From the NCBI RefSeq assembly GCF_006337085.1, contig NZ_CP040882.1, positions 1,860,001 through 1,924,000 of the forward strand: a DNA stretch of 64,000 bases, in the 5' to 3' direction. This document shows positions 15,660-23,929 of the stretch, piece after piece. The first letter of the stretch is position 1. Each line of letters begins with the position of its first letter. The notes beneath the pieces were generated by a model. It was not told where the DNA came from. It searched no databases and saw only the letters and a program-made list of their open reading frames with translations. Source of the stretch: Sutterella faecalis. Its GTDB lineage: Bacteria > Pseudomonadota > Gammaproteobacteria > Burkholderiales > Burkholderiaceae_F. A program made the position numbers and the translations under genes.

Positions 15660-18263
15660 TCAGCCTTCCGCCTTCTTAGTCCGGCGGGACGCAGACTTTG
15701 CAGCGCTCTTCTTCGCCGCCGTCCTGCTTACGGGCTTTTTAGCCGGCGCCGTCTCCGCTTCATTTTCTGCGGATTTCGCCGCATCCTTTGCAGCGTCTTT
15801 TTCACGCTTTTCAAATTCAAACGCTACGGTTTTCTTCTTCGGATCCCAAACAAGATAGGACTTGAAGGGGCGATTCGTGCGCTTCGAAATGAATCCATCG
15901 AGCAGATGCGTTCTGCCTTCCGACAAAAGCGTTGCAGCTTCCTCTCGCGTAATCGTACGCTGCAGAATCGTGCGGCTCATGCGGAACGTACAGGTACGAG
16001 GCTCATTAACGGCATGCTCGCAGATGAAGTGATCGCCGAGCTCCAGGACGCGGCCGCGGCAAAGCGGGCAGTCGCCGACAACCGGAGCTGAGGCGATTTC
16101 CTCAGCGCCGACTTCAGGCCGTTCCTCAAAGTCAAAACGCATGCCCCATTGACCCGTTTCCTTGTCTTTTTCGAGCACAAGTTCACTCTCAAACGGGAAG
16201 CCTCTGCGGCTTACAAACCCCGTAAGGGGACCAATGCGATGATTGGCGAGAAGCTCTTCAACCTCTTCGGCTTCAAAAGCTCGGCCCGAGGGGTGCTTCG
16301 AAAGCGAGAAATAGCAGCCGGGCGTCGTGCAGGCAAAGCGTTTGTAGTTTTCAACAATTTCGCCGCCGCAGGCAGGGCACCTGTTCTTGAAGTGAATCGG
16401 GTTGACGATCGGCACGCTGTCGCCCTCGTACTGCTTGGCTACAGCGACCATGTTTTCCGTCATTTTGCGGATTTCCGCCATGAAGTCGTCGCGCGATCCC
16501 TGACTATGTTCAATCTGGGCGAGCTTGTACTCCCATTCCGCCGTGAGCTTGGGCTGCGTGAGTACGTCGATGCGAAGACCGCGCACGAGCTGCATAAGCT
16601 GAAATGCCTTGGCATTGGGCACAAGAGAACGCTCTTCGCGGCGCAGATACTTCTGCTCAATCAGACCTTCAATGGTCTGCGCACGCGTGGCCGGCGTACC
16701 GAGTCCCTTTTCTGCCATGGCATCGCGCAGCTCATCCGTTTCGAGCTTCTTGCCTGCAGACTCCATTGCGGAGAGGAGCGTCGCATCTGTAAAGCGCGCA
16801 GGGGGCCGCGTCTCATCTGCATGAGACTCAATATGCGTCGTCAAAACCTTTTCACCGTTCGAAACGGGAACAAGATCGCTCTGCGTGCGCACGGCCCTTG
16901 AAGCCACTTCCATCCAGCCGGGTTTCGTGAGCACCTTGCCTTCCGTCAGAAAGACTTCGCCCTCAACAAGGGTACGACGGGTTGTGACGTTGAATTCTGC
17001 GGCCGGGAAAAAGACGGCCATAAAGCGGCGAACAACAAGATCGTAGATTTTCTGCTCGGTTTCCTCGAGCCCCTTCGGAATTTCGCCCGTCGGAATAATT
17101 GCAAAGTGGTCGCTGATCTTCTTGTTGTCGAAAACCCGCTTGTCGTGCGGATTGACCCAGCCGTTCGTAAGAATCTTGGCTGAATAGGCATCATATTCAG
17201 GAAGCTTCTGCAGATGCGCCAGCGTTTCCTTAACCGTCGGAGCATAGTCGTCAGGCAGCGCCTTCGCGTCCGTTCGGGGATAAGTCAACACCTTGTGGCG
17301 CTCGTAGAGACGCTGCGCAATGGCAAGCGTCATCTTGGCAGGGAAGCCGAAGCGGCTGTTCGCCTCTCGCTGCAGCGACGTAAGGTCAAAGAGTGCAGGC
17401 GCGAGCGACGTCGCCTTTCGACTTTGCTCCGTTACCGTACCTTCGCGTCCGGTGCACTTCTCAACAATTTTCTCGGCATCGGCTGCGCTCCAGATGCGGT
17501 CAGCGCGAAGCTCTGCCGGCATACCCTTCGTTTTCGTAAAGTCAGGGGCAATCCACTTGCCTTCATACTCTCCGGCAGCAGCCTTGAAAGTAGCGTGAAC
17601 TTCCCAGAAGCTCTTCGGCTTGAAGTGATTGATTTCCTCCTCACGCGCAACAACAATCGCCAGCGTCGGCGTCTGAACGCGGCCAACGGTTGTGAGGAAA
17701 AAACCACCGTCCTTGGAATTAAAGGCGGTGAGCGCACGCGTGCCGTTGATGCCGACGAGCCAGTCCGCTTCAGACCGGCTCCTGGCGGCGGCTTCGAGCG
17801 GCTTCATTTCATCGTCGGAGCGCAGCTGCGTAAAAGCCTCCTGAATGGAGGCCTTCGTCATCGACTGCAGCCATAGTCTGCGAATCGGCTTTTTGCTGCC
17901 GCAGGCCTGCACGATGTAGCGGAAGATGAGTTCGCCCTCACGCCCCGCATCGCATGCATTGATGAGATCCGTAACAGAGCGGCTGCGAATTTTTTTCGCA
18001 AGCGCCGTGTATTTGCTCTCCGACTTCTTAATCGGCTGCAAATCGAAATAAGGCGGGATGACCGGCAGGTTCGCAAACGACCAGCGTCCGCGCTTGACGT
18101 CGTATTCCTCCGGCGCTTTGATTTCCAGGAGATGCCCCACTGCCGACCCGATGATCATGTCATCGCGCGTCCAGAACTCGCCGTCTTTCTTAAAGCCGCC
18201 GAGAGCACGCGCGATATCGCCTGCTACTGACGGTTTTTCTGCAATTACCAGGGTCTGCGCCAT
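15660..18263 (-). CDS. topB: DNA topoisomerase III
   Basis: A type IA topoisomerase that decatenates DNA by single-strand passage. The 867-residue protein has the Toprim start LVIAEKPSVAGDIARALGG, the acidic motif DAGREGELIFR near residue 105, and the catalytic tyrosine in LTYPRTDAKALP. The C-terminus holds two Cys4-type modules (CPACGG...CTTPGC and CPLCRG...C) and a low-complexity Ala/Lys/Arg tail after residue ~825 likely to bind DNA. A clear AAGGAG precedes the ATG. It lies 110 bases downstream of dprA on the same strand, the usual betaproteobacterial order. Confidence 0.96.
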   Translation of the reverse strand: MAQTLVIAEKPSVAGDIARALGGFKKDGEFWTRDDMIIGSAVGHLLEIKAPEEYDVKRGRWSFANLPVIPPYFDLQPIKKSESKYTALAKKIRSRSVTDLINACDAGREGELIFRYIVQACGSKKPIRRLWLQSMTKASIQEAFTQLRSDDEMKPLEAAARSRSEADWLVGINGTRALTAFNSKDGGFFLTTVGRVQTPTLAIVVAREEEINHFKPKSFWEVHATFKAAAGEYEGKWIAPDFTKTKGMPAELRADRIWSAADAEKIVEKCTGREGTVTEQSRKATSLAPALFDLTSLQREANSRFGFPAKMTLAIAQRLYERHKVLTYPRTDAKALPDDYAPTVKETLAHLQKLPEYDAYSAKILTNGWVNPHDKRVFDNKKISDHFAIIPTGEIPKGLEETEQKIYDLVVRRFMAVFFPAAEFNVTTRRTLVEGEVFLTEGKVLTKPGWMEVASRAVRTQSDLVPVSNGEKVLTTHIESHADETRPPARFTDATLLSAMESAGKKLETDELRDAMAEKGLGTPATRAQTIEGLIEQKYLRREERSLVPNAKAFQLMQLVRGLRIDVLTQPKLTAEWEYKLAQIEHSQGSRDDFMAEIRKMTENMVAVAKQYEGDSVPIVNPIHFKNRCPACGGEIVENYKRFACTTPGCYFSLSKHPSGRAFEAEEVEELLANHRIGPLTGFVSRRGFPFESELVLEKDKETGQWGMRFDFEERPEVGAEEIASAPVVGDCPLCRGRVLELGDHFICEHAVNEPRTCTFRMSRTILQRTITREEAATLLSEGRTHLLDGFISKRTNRPFKSYLVWDPKKKTVAFEFEKREKDAAKDAAKSAENEAETAPAKKPVSRTAAKKSAAKSASRRTKKAEG

Positions 18264-18373
18264 GGCATTCTCTCCTTACGACGAAAACGGTCTGAAGTGG
18301 GGTTTAGGTTCTTAAAAGAAAACTTCGGCAGTCCCGCATGTCTGCGGACAGCCTGAAAAGCAGGCGCATTATG

Positions 18374-19285
18374 TCATTTTTGAGGCGTCGGATTTTCTAT
18401 ACCGAGATCTCTCAATGTTTCGACGAGCATAGCGCCTTCGCGAATAAGCGCATTCGCACCGCGAGCGAGCGGATTGTGAATGCTTCCAGGAATAGCACCG
18501 ACAAGGCTGCCAAGCTCAGCAGCTCTTCGTGCGATATCGAGTATAGGTGCATGGCGCTCTGCCTCAACAACAAGCAGCCGCCTCGAAAAGCCGGCAAGAA
18601 GTCCGTCCCGCAGAATTTTCGACGCATCACTCTGAGATGCTTCGGGAAGCTCCGCAGAGATGAGAAGGCCTCCCGCGGCAAGAAGCGCCTTCAGGAGCCC
18701 GGTCATTTCCCGAGGCGCCCGAGCCGTACCGGAAGCGAGCAGCACTGCCGGAGGGACGCCTTGATGAGCGGAAAGTGCGCCGGAAACAGCGGCAGACGGG
18801 ATTCCGGGCTCAGACGGAACCAATACCGTCATGCCGGCTTCGGAAATGGCCTTGCCGAAAAATTCGGCATTCCTTAGCCCTTCCTCATCCGCGGAGGCCG
18901 AACCGCATATGGTTGTGGCCTCACGCCGCAAGAGCGACTCATTGCCTCTTGTAAACAACAGGAGAGGCGCCAGGCCGCTTTCAATGAGTCCCGCCGGATA
19001 AAGCGGATCCGCAATGGTGAGGATGCCGGACTCCTGATTGCTCAGGAGTCTTTCAAGAGCGGCATCCACATCATCATCCGCTGCTCCCCTGGCAACCGCC
19101 ACAACACCCTCGGCGGCCGGCATCCCGACCGTTCTTGCCAAGTCAGAGAGCGACCCTTCGAGTACAGACTCTGCACTGCCGAAAACCTTCAGCAGTCTGA
19201 TGGCTCCGAAGGTATCCAGATTGCGCGCAAGCCGCAGCTTGATCCAGTTGCGCACATCTTCCTGATTCGTCTCATTCACGCGCAT
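18374..19285 (-). CDS. dprA: DprA/Smf-like DNA-processing protein, diverged
   Basis: A 303-residue DprA homologue in the position dprA normally holds beside topB and divergent from def. The C-terminal signature IPGSIHNPLARGANALIREGA is clear, and PLYPAGL marks the start of the Rossmann domain. Other family motifs are eroded: the usual GSR reads CGSA, the SG-x-A-x-GID motif reads PSEPGIPSAA, and the RNR-containing loop reads ILRDGLLAGFS. The C-terminal winged-helix domain is absent. Classical DprA loads RecA on incoming single strands; whether this version still does so is doubtful. Start by GAGGAAG before ATG 19285. Confidence 0.8.
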   Translation of the reverse strand: MRVNETNQEDVRNWIKLRLARNLDTFGAIRLLKVFGSAESVLEGSLSDLARTVGMPAAEGVVAVARGAADDDVDAALERLLSNQESGILTIADPLYPAGLIESGLAPLLLFTRGNESLLRREATTICGSASADEEGLRNAEFFGKAISEAGMTVLVPSEPGIPSAAVSGALSAHQGVPPAVLLASGTARAPREMTGLLKALLAAGGLLISAELPEASQSDASKILRDGLLAGFSRRLLVVEAERHAPILDIARRAAELGSLVGAIPGSIHNPLARGANALIREGAMLVETLRDLGIENPTPQK

Positions 19286-19328
19286 TGCTTCCTCTTCTCC
19301 CTGACCATTTTCTTGATCCGCGCAAGGT

Positions 19329-19334
19329 TATAAT
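19329..19334 (+). promoter_or_regulatory. Candidate -10 element upstream of def
   Basis: A consensus TATAAT lies 55 bases before the def start codon in the dprA/def intergenic region. The -35 is poor (TTGATC at 19313-19318 is only 10 bases away), so this is tentative. Confidence 0.3.
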
Positions 19335-19388
19335 TCTCGGCCTTTTCATGTACATCCGGTTTCCCGCCCTCGCGGGGAGGAGTATTCC

Positions 19389-19925
19389 GTGGCTTTGCTT
19401 CCCGTACTTCAGTATCCGCATCCTGCACTTGCCTCAAAGGCCGAGCGCATTGACGTCTTTGACGAAGACCTCCGGCGCCTTGCCGCCGACATGGCCGAAA
19501 CCATGTATGCCGCTCCCGGCGTCGGGCTCGCCGCCAATCAGATCGGAATTCTGAAGCGCATTATCGTCATCGACGTTACCGACGACAAAAGCAATCTGCT
19601 CGTGCTTTGCAATCCTGAAATCATTGAAGCGAGTGAAGAACTTCAGGATCACGAGGAAGGCTGCCTCTCCCTCAAGGGTCTCTACGAGCACGTGAAGCGT
19701 CCGGCGCATGTGCGCGTCCGCGCCCAGGATGCTGAAGGGAAGGAATTTGAACTCGACTGCACCGGACTTCTTGCCGTCTGCGTGCAGCATGAAATGGATC
19801 ATCTCGACGGCATCGTCTTTATCGATCACCTTTCCATGCTCAAAAAGCAGCGCGCCTGCACCAAACTGCGCAAGCTCCGCCGTGAAGAACGGGAGAAGGA
19901 AAAGGAAAATGCTTCCCGTCGCTGA
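19389..19925 (+). CDS. def: Peptide deformylase
   Basis: Removes the N-formyl group from nascent proteins. The 178-residue enzyme has all three metal-site motifs: GVGLAANQIG (motif 1), EGCLSLKG (motif 2, with the Cys ligand) and QHEMDHLDG (motif 3, two His ligands and the catalytic Glu). The tail is rich in Lys, Arg and Glu. It is normally followed directly by fmt; here a convergent alpha/beta hydrolase gene lies between them. Confidence 0.97.
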   Translation: MALLPVLQYPHPALASKAERIDVFDEDLRRLAADMAETMYAAPGVGLAANQIGILKRIIVIDVTDDKSNLLVLCNPEIIEASEELQDHEEGCLSLKGLYEHVKRPAHVRVRAQDAEGKEFELDCTGLLAVCVQHEMDHLDGIVFIDHLSMLKKQRACTKLRKLRREEREKEKENASRR

Positions 19926-19943
19926 TGGATCCGTGCCCGCCCA

Positions 19944-20849
19944 TCACGCCGGATGAGCGTGGCACTCTTCGGCAATCCATTTTGCATACGCTCCCATCAG
20001 AGAGGGAGGCAGCTGATGCCCGAGGCCTTCAACAGGAATGAGCTTGGCGCCCGGAATAAGTCTTGCTGTTTCTTCTCCTGCTGCAAAAGGCAGAAGCGGA
20101 TCTTCCGTGCCATGGATTACCAGCGTCGGCGTACGCAGCTGTCTTAAGGCCTTCGCCCGGTTCCCGCTTGCAAGAAGCGCGATTAACTGTCGACGCGTTG
20201 CAATAGGGTCGTAGCCGATGCGCGGCGCACTTTTGATCGCCTCCTCAATCTCTTCTGTGGTCGGCCTGTATTTCGATCCGGAAAGCGCCGTCAAAATGGT
20301 TTTAAAGTGCGCCTTAAGCGCCACCGGCGAGGAGGCATCTCCCGCTCCAGCGACTGCAAGGACGGCACGAAGAGACCCCAAGCCCGTTCTGGGATTCCCA
20401 ACCGCTGACGAAATGGACGTTAGCGTAGCCACCCGATTGGGGCACTGTGTTGCAAAAACCTGCGCAATCATCCCGCCCATGGAGACGCCCGCCACATGCA
20501 CGCGGCGGATGCCGAGATGGTCGAGGAGCCGCTCAATGTCGAGCGCCATGTCCTCAAGCGCATACTCCCCGGTAACAGGGAACCCAAGCACCGTCCGAAT
20601 AATTGCCCGGGCGACGTCCTGCCGCCCCGGCTGCCAGCCGGAAACTCTGGATGAGGCTCCGGCATCCCTATTGTCAGGCGTAATAACCTGAAATCCCTCT
20701 GCAAGAAGCCCTGAGATAATGCCCTCAGGCCAGGCCTCCATTGAGAGACCCAGTCCCATCAGAAGCACCACCGCCGGCGCTTCGTAGTCGCCATAGCGGC
20801 GATAGGCATAAGTGAAGCCTCCTGCATTCAAATATTGAAGCTCTTCCAT
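19944..20849 (-). CDS. Alpha/beta-fold hydrolase
   Basis: A 301-residue serine hydrolase of the epoxide-hydrolase/esterase-like group. It shows the nucleophile elbow GVSMGG, the oxyanion region LLMGLGLSMEAW, a catalytic Asp in IHGTEDPLLPF and a His in EGLGHQLPPSL. There is no signal peptide. The substrate cannot be predicted. The gene runs against def and fmt and splits what is normally a def-fmt operon, which suggests a later insertion. Its start codon faces fmt across 101 bases. Confidence 0.85.
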   Translation of the reverse strand: MEELQYLNAGGFTYAYRRYGDYEAPAVVLLMGLGLSMEAWPEGIISGLLAEGFQVITPDNRDAGASSRVSGWQPGRQDVARAIIRTVLGFPVTGEYALEDMALDIERLLDHLGIRRVHVAGVSMGGMIAQVFATQCPNRVATLTSISSAVGNPRTGLGSLRAVLAVAGAGDASSPVALKAHFKTILTALSGSKYRPTTEEIEEAIKSAPRIGYDPIATRRQLIALLASGNRAKALRQLRTPTLVIHGTEDPLLPFAAGEETARLIPGAKLIPVEGLGHQLPPSLMGAYAKWIAEECHAHPA

Positions 20850-20950
20850 AACGTCAGAATCCTTCTCTTCGACCCTGTCGAAGGCATCGTAGTCGATCCA
20901 TCTAAAATAGCGGACGATTCTGAATAAACCTTCCCTTTCGAGCTTTTCTC

Positions 20951-21913
20951 ATGAAGATCATTTTTGCCGGTACGCCGGACTTTGCCGCTGAAGCCCTGCG
21001 TGCGCTTGCGGAAAACGGTCACGACATTGCGCTTGTGCTCACTCAGCCCGATCGCCCAAGCGGCCGGGGCATGAAGCTCACCCCTTCGCCGGTCAAGGTG
21101 CTGGCCGAATCCCTCGGCATTCCTGTTGAAACGCCCGCAACGCTGAGCCTCAAAAGAGATCCGGAGGGAGCAGCAGCGATGCACGAAAAGCTTCGCGCCA
21201 TCAACGCGGATCTTCTGGTTGTCGCGGCATACGGACTAATCCTCCCCGAACCCGTTCTCAACTGCGCAAAGGGCATCGGAAGAAAGGGCGACATCAAGGC
21301 GATCAACATTCATGCAAGCCTTCTGCCGCGCTGGCGCGGTGCGGCTCCTATTGCCCGTGCGATTGAAGCAGGGGATGCAGAAACCGGCGTCACGCTCATG
21401 AAGATGGAACTGGGGCTCGATACCGGCCCCATGGTGCTCGTGGAGCGAATGAAAATCGCCGATGACGACACGCATCTTTCTCTCACGGAAAAACTTGCCC
21501 GCATCGGGGCGCAGCTTCTCATCAAGGCACTCGAAAAACCTGGCGACCTCGAATGCACGCCCCAGCCCGAGGAAGGCGTGCTTTATGCAGAAAAGCTTTT
21601 GAAGTCCGAAAGCCGGATTGACTGGAACGAAAGCGCCAAGGTTCTTGCGCGCCGCATGCGCGCTTTTACGCCGTTCCCCGGACTGCAGTTCGAGTTTGAG
21701 AACAATCAGGTCAAGGTCTGGGCGGCAGATGCCCTTGACTGGCCTGCCGATAAGGCGCCGGGAACCGTTCTTAAAGCCGACGACGCTCTTCTGGTTCAAT
21801 GCGGCGAAAACGCACTCTCCATGACTATCCTGCAGCGCGCCGGGAAGCCCCGCATGCCTGCTCACTCGGCCATTCAAAGCCTCGGCATCCGTCCTGGCGA
21901 CACGCTTCAATAA
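20951..21913 (+). CDS. fmt: Methionyl-tRNA formyltransferase
   Basis: Formylates the initiator Met-tRNA with 10-formyl-tetrahydrofolate. The 320-residue protein begins MKIIFAGTPDFAAEALRAL. The active-site strand NIHASLLPRWRGAAPIARAI (catalytic Asn and His) is followed by GDAETGVTLMKM and DTGPM. The C-terminal tRNA-binding domain starts near residue 205. It is first in the run fmt-rsmB-DUF4390-ntrY-ntrX. Confidence 0.97.
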   Translation: MKIIFAGTPDFAAEALRALAENGHDIALVLTQPDRPSGRGMKLTPSPVKVLAESLGIPVETPATLSLKRDPEGAAAMHEKLRAINADLLVVAAYGLILPEPVLNCAKGIGRKGDIKAINIHASLLPRWRGAAPIARAIEAGDAETGVTLMKMELGLDTGPMVLVERMKIADDDTHLSLTEKLARIGAQLLIKALEKPGDLECTPQPEEGVLYAEKLLKSESRIDWNESAKVLARRMRAFTPFPGLQFEFENNQVKVWAADALDWPADKAPGTVLKADDALLVQCGENALSMTILQRAGKPRMPAHSAIQSLGIRPGDTLQ

Positions 21914-21957
21914 CGCCGCCAGCCTTCGACACTCATAACCGCAAGTGACACTTTCCC

Positions 21958-23304
21958 ATGAATCATGAATCTACGGCGGCCGTGAAGCAGGCTCGACAAT
22001 TGCCGCTTCGCAGACTGCTGACGCTTGCCGCCCTGGCAAGAAAACAAATGAAGGGAGGCTCGTCCTTTGCTGCTGCGCTCGATGCCGCAGCAGAGGGGCT
22101 GCCGTCTCACGCGCGAGCTGCGCTGCAGTCGATTCTTTACGACATCATGCGCAATCTCGCGCTTACCGGCGCGCTCTCACGAAAGCTTCTCAACAATCCT
22201 CCCCCGCCGCCGGTACTGAACATTCTCGAGGCAGCGCTCGCACTCCTTGTGACGAAGCGCTACAACGAATTCACGCTTGTCAGCGAGTCAGTAAACGCCA
22301 TTCGCGGAGATCAGCGCACGCAGCGTTTTTCCGGCCTTGTCAATGCAGTCCTGCGCCGGTTTCTGCGCGAAAGCGATGTGCTGCTCAAAGAGCTGAGCAA
22401 AATGCCGGAGGTGCGCTTCAATGCGCCATCCTGGTGGATTGAAAAAATTCGCGCGGCGTATCCGCAGGAGTGGGAGAAGATTCTGCTGCTCCAGCGCCAG
22501 CACGCACCAATGACGCTGAGAGTTAATCTTCGTCGAACCTCGCCGACCGCCTATCTGAAGCAGCTCACCGAAGCTGGCATTCCTGCCCGTCAGATTGGGA
22601 GCGAGGCCATTCTTCTTGAAAACCCCCTGCCGGTTCATGACATCCCGGGATTTAGTGAGGGAGATGTATCCGTACAGGATGCCGGAGCACAACTCGCCGC
22701 TCATTTCCTCCCCGTCAAGGCAGGTGCTCGCGTATTAGACGCCTGTGCAGCGCCCGGCGGGAAAACCGCTCATCTGCTTGAACTTAACGATTGCCGGGTC
22801 ACCGCGCTGGAAGTTGCTCCCGATCGGGCAGAGCTGATCCGTGAAACACTTGAGCGTCTCGGCCTCTCTGCTGAAGTTCGAGCTGCCGATGCCGCAGACA
22901 CGAAAAAATGGTTCTCCGGCGAACCCTTTGACGCCATTCTTCTCGATGCCCCGTGTACCGCCAGCGGCATCGTAAGACGTCAGCCTGACGTTCCCTGGTC
23001 GCGCCGTCCCGAAGACATCCGTCGACTCGCCAATGAACAAAAACGGATTCTGGAGGCGCTCTGGCCGTGTCTGAAGACGAATGGGCAGCTTCTCTTCTGC
23101 ACCTGTTCGCTCTTTCCTCAGGAAGGTCCTCTGCAGATCAGAGAATTCCTCGCTCGCCATCCCGATGCTTCAATGAAGCCTCTTGGCGAAACTGGGATCG
23201 GTATGATGAACCTTGTCCCGACAGAAGACGGCGCCTGGCCCAATCCGCAATGGCTTCCTTCCGTGCACGACGGCTTTTTCTACGCGCTGCTCCAAAAAAA
23301 TTAG
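21958..23304 (+). CDS. rsmB: 16S rRNA (cytosine(967)-C(5))-methyltransferase
   Basis: A 448-residue SAM-dependent m5C methyltransferase. The N-terminal ~150 residues form a NusB-like RNA-binding domain. The catalytic domain has the SAM loop LDACAAPGGKTAHLLEL, then DAPCTASGIVRRQPDVPWSR with the motif IV Cys, and CTCSLFPQEG with the second (nucleophile) Cys. Both catalytic cysteines are present. It lies 44 bases after fmt, the standard arrangement. Confidence 0.96.
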   Translation: MNHESTAAVKQARQLPLRRLLTLAALARKQMKGGSSFAAALDAAAEGLPSHARAALQSILYDIMRNLALTGALSRKLLNNPPPPPVLNILEAALALLVTKRYNEFTLVSESVNAIRGDQRTQRFSGLVNAVLRRFLRESDVLLKELSKMPEVRFNAPSWWIEKIRAAYPQEWEKILLLQRQHAPMTLRVNLRRTSPTAYLKQLTEAGIPARQIGSEAILLENPLPVHDIPGFSEGDVSVQDAGAQLAAHFLPVKAGARVLDACAAPGGKTAHLLELNDCRVTALEVAPDRAELIRETLERLGLSAEVRAADAADTKKWFSGEPFDAILLDAPCTASGIVRRQPDVPWSRRPEDIRRLANEQKRILEALWPCLKTNGQLLFCTCSLFPQEGPLQIREFLARHPDASMKPLGETGIGMMNLVPTEDGAWPNPQWLPSVHDGFFYALLQKN

Positions 23305-23323
23305 TTTCTGCAGTTCCTCCGGC

Positions 23324-23926
23324 ATGTCACTTTTCCGAACCCTCAGCCTTTCACGCATCGCAGCGCCACTTTTATGCGCTGCGATGCTTACGGCTGCCGG
23401 TTCGGCCGAAGCGGCCAGGGCGGAACTCATGAGTGCCGCACTTACGGTTGATGAGCCGGGAGAGCGCCCTGGACTCTTCATTGAAGCGCATTACGAATTT
23501 GATCTGCCGATGCCGCTCGTTGATGCCATGCATCGAGGTATTGCACTCTACTTCACCTACAAATTTGAACTTTCAAAAGACCGCTGGTACTGGTTCGACA
23601 AAAATATTGCGGAAAGCGACTTCAACATTCGACTCGCCTTCAACCCGCTCACCCGGCGCTATGCGGTCTCCTACAGCGGCATATCCCTCAATTTCGATAC
23701 GCTGGAAGAGGCGCTTCCCTACATCAAAAACATCCGGCGCTGGCGCGTGGCATCCACGCGCGATGCAGCCGATTCAGGCCTTACCGCCGGCATCCGCTTT
23801 TATTTAGATGCCGGCAAGCTCCCTAAACCCATGCAGGTAACCAACCATGATTCAGGAGACTGGACCGTGGAAAGCGACTGGACGCCTATTGCGCTGCCGA
23901 GGGACCTGGCTCATCAGGAGGATTAA
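23324..23926 (+). CDS. DUF4390 exported protein
   Basis: A 200-residue protein with a signal peptide (hydrophobic LLCAAMLTAAGSAEA ending near residue 31), so probably periplasmic. The body (HYEFDLPMPLVDAMHRGIAL; FNPLTRRYAVS; FDTLEEALPYIKNIRRWRV) fits the DUF4390 family, which in betaproteobacteria sits between rsmB and ntrY. The function is unknown, though linkage suggests a role with the NtrYX sensor. The long upstream extension of the frame overlaps rsmB and is discounted; ATG 23324 begins the signal peptide. Confidence 0.85.
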   Translation: MSLFRTLSLSRIAAPLLCAAMLTAAGSAEAARAELMSAALTVDEPGERPGLFIEAHYEFDLPMPLVDAMHRGIALYFTYKFELSKDRWYWFDKNIAESDFNIRLAFNPLTRRYAVSYSGISLNFDTLEEALPYIKNIRRWRVASTRDAADSGLTAGIRFYLDAGKLPKPMQVTNHDSGDWTVESDWTPIALPRDLAHQED

Positions 23927-23929
23927 GTC

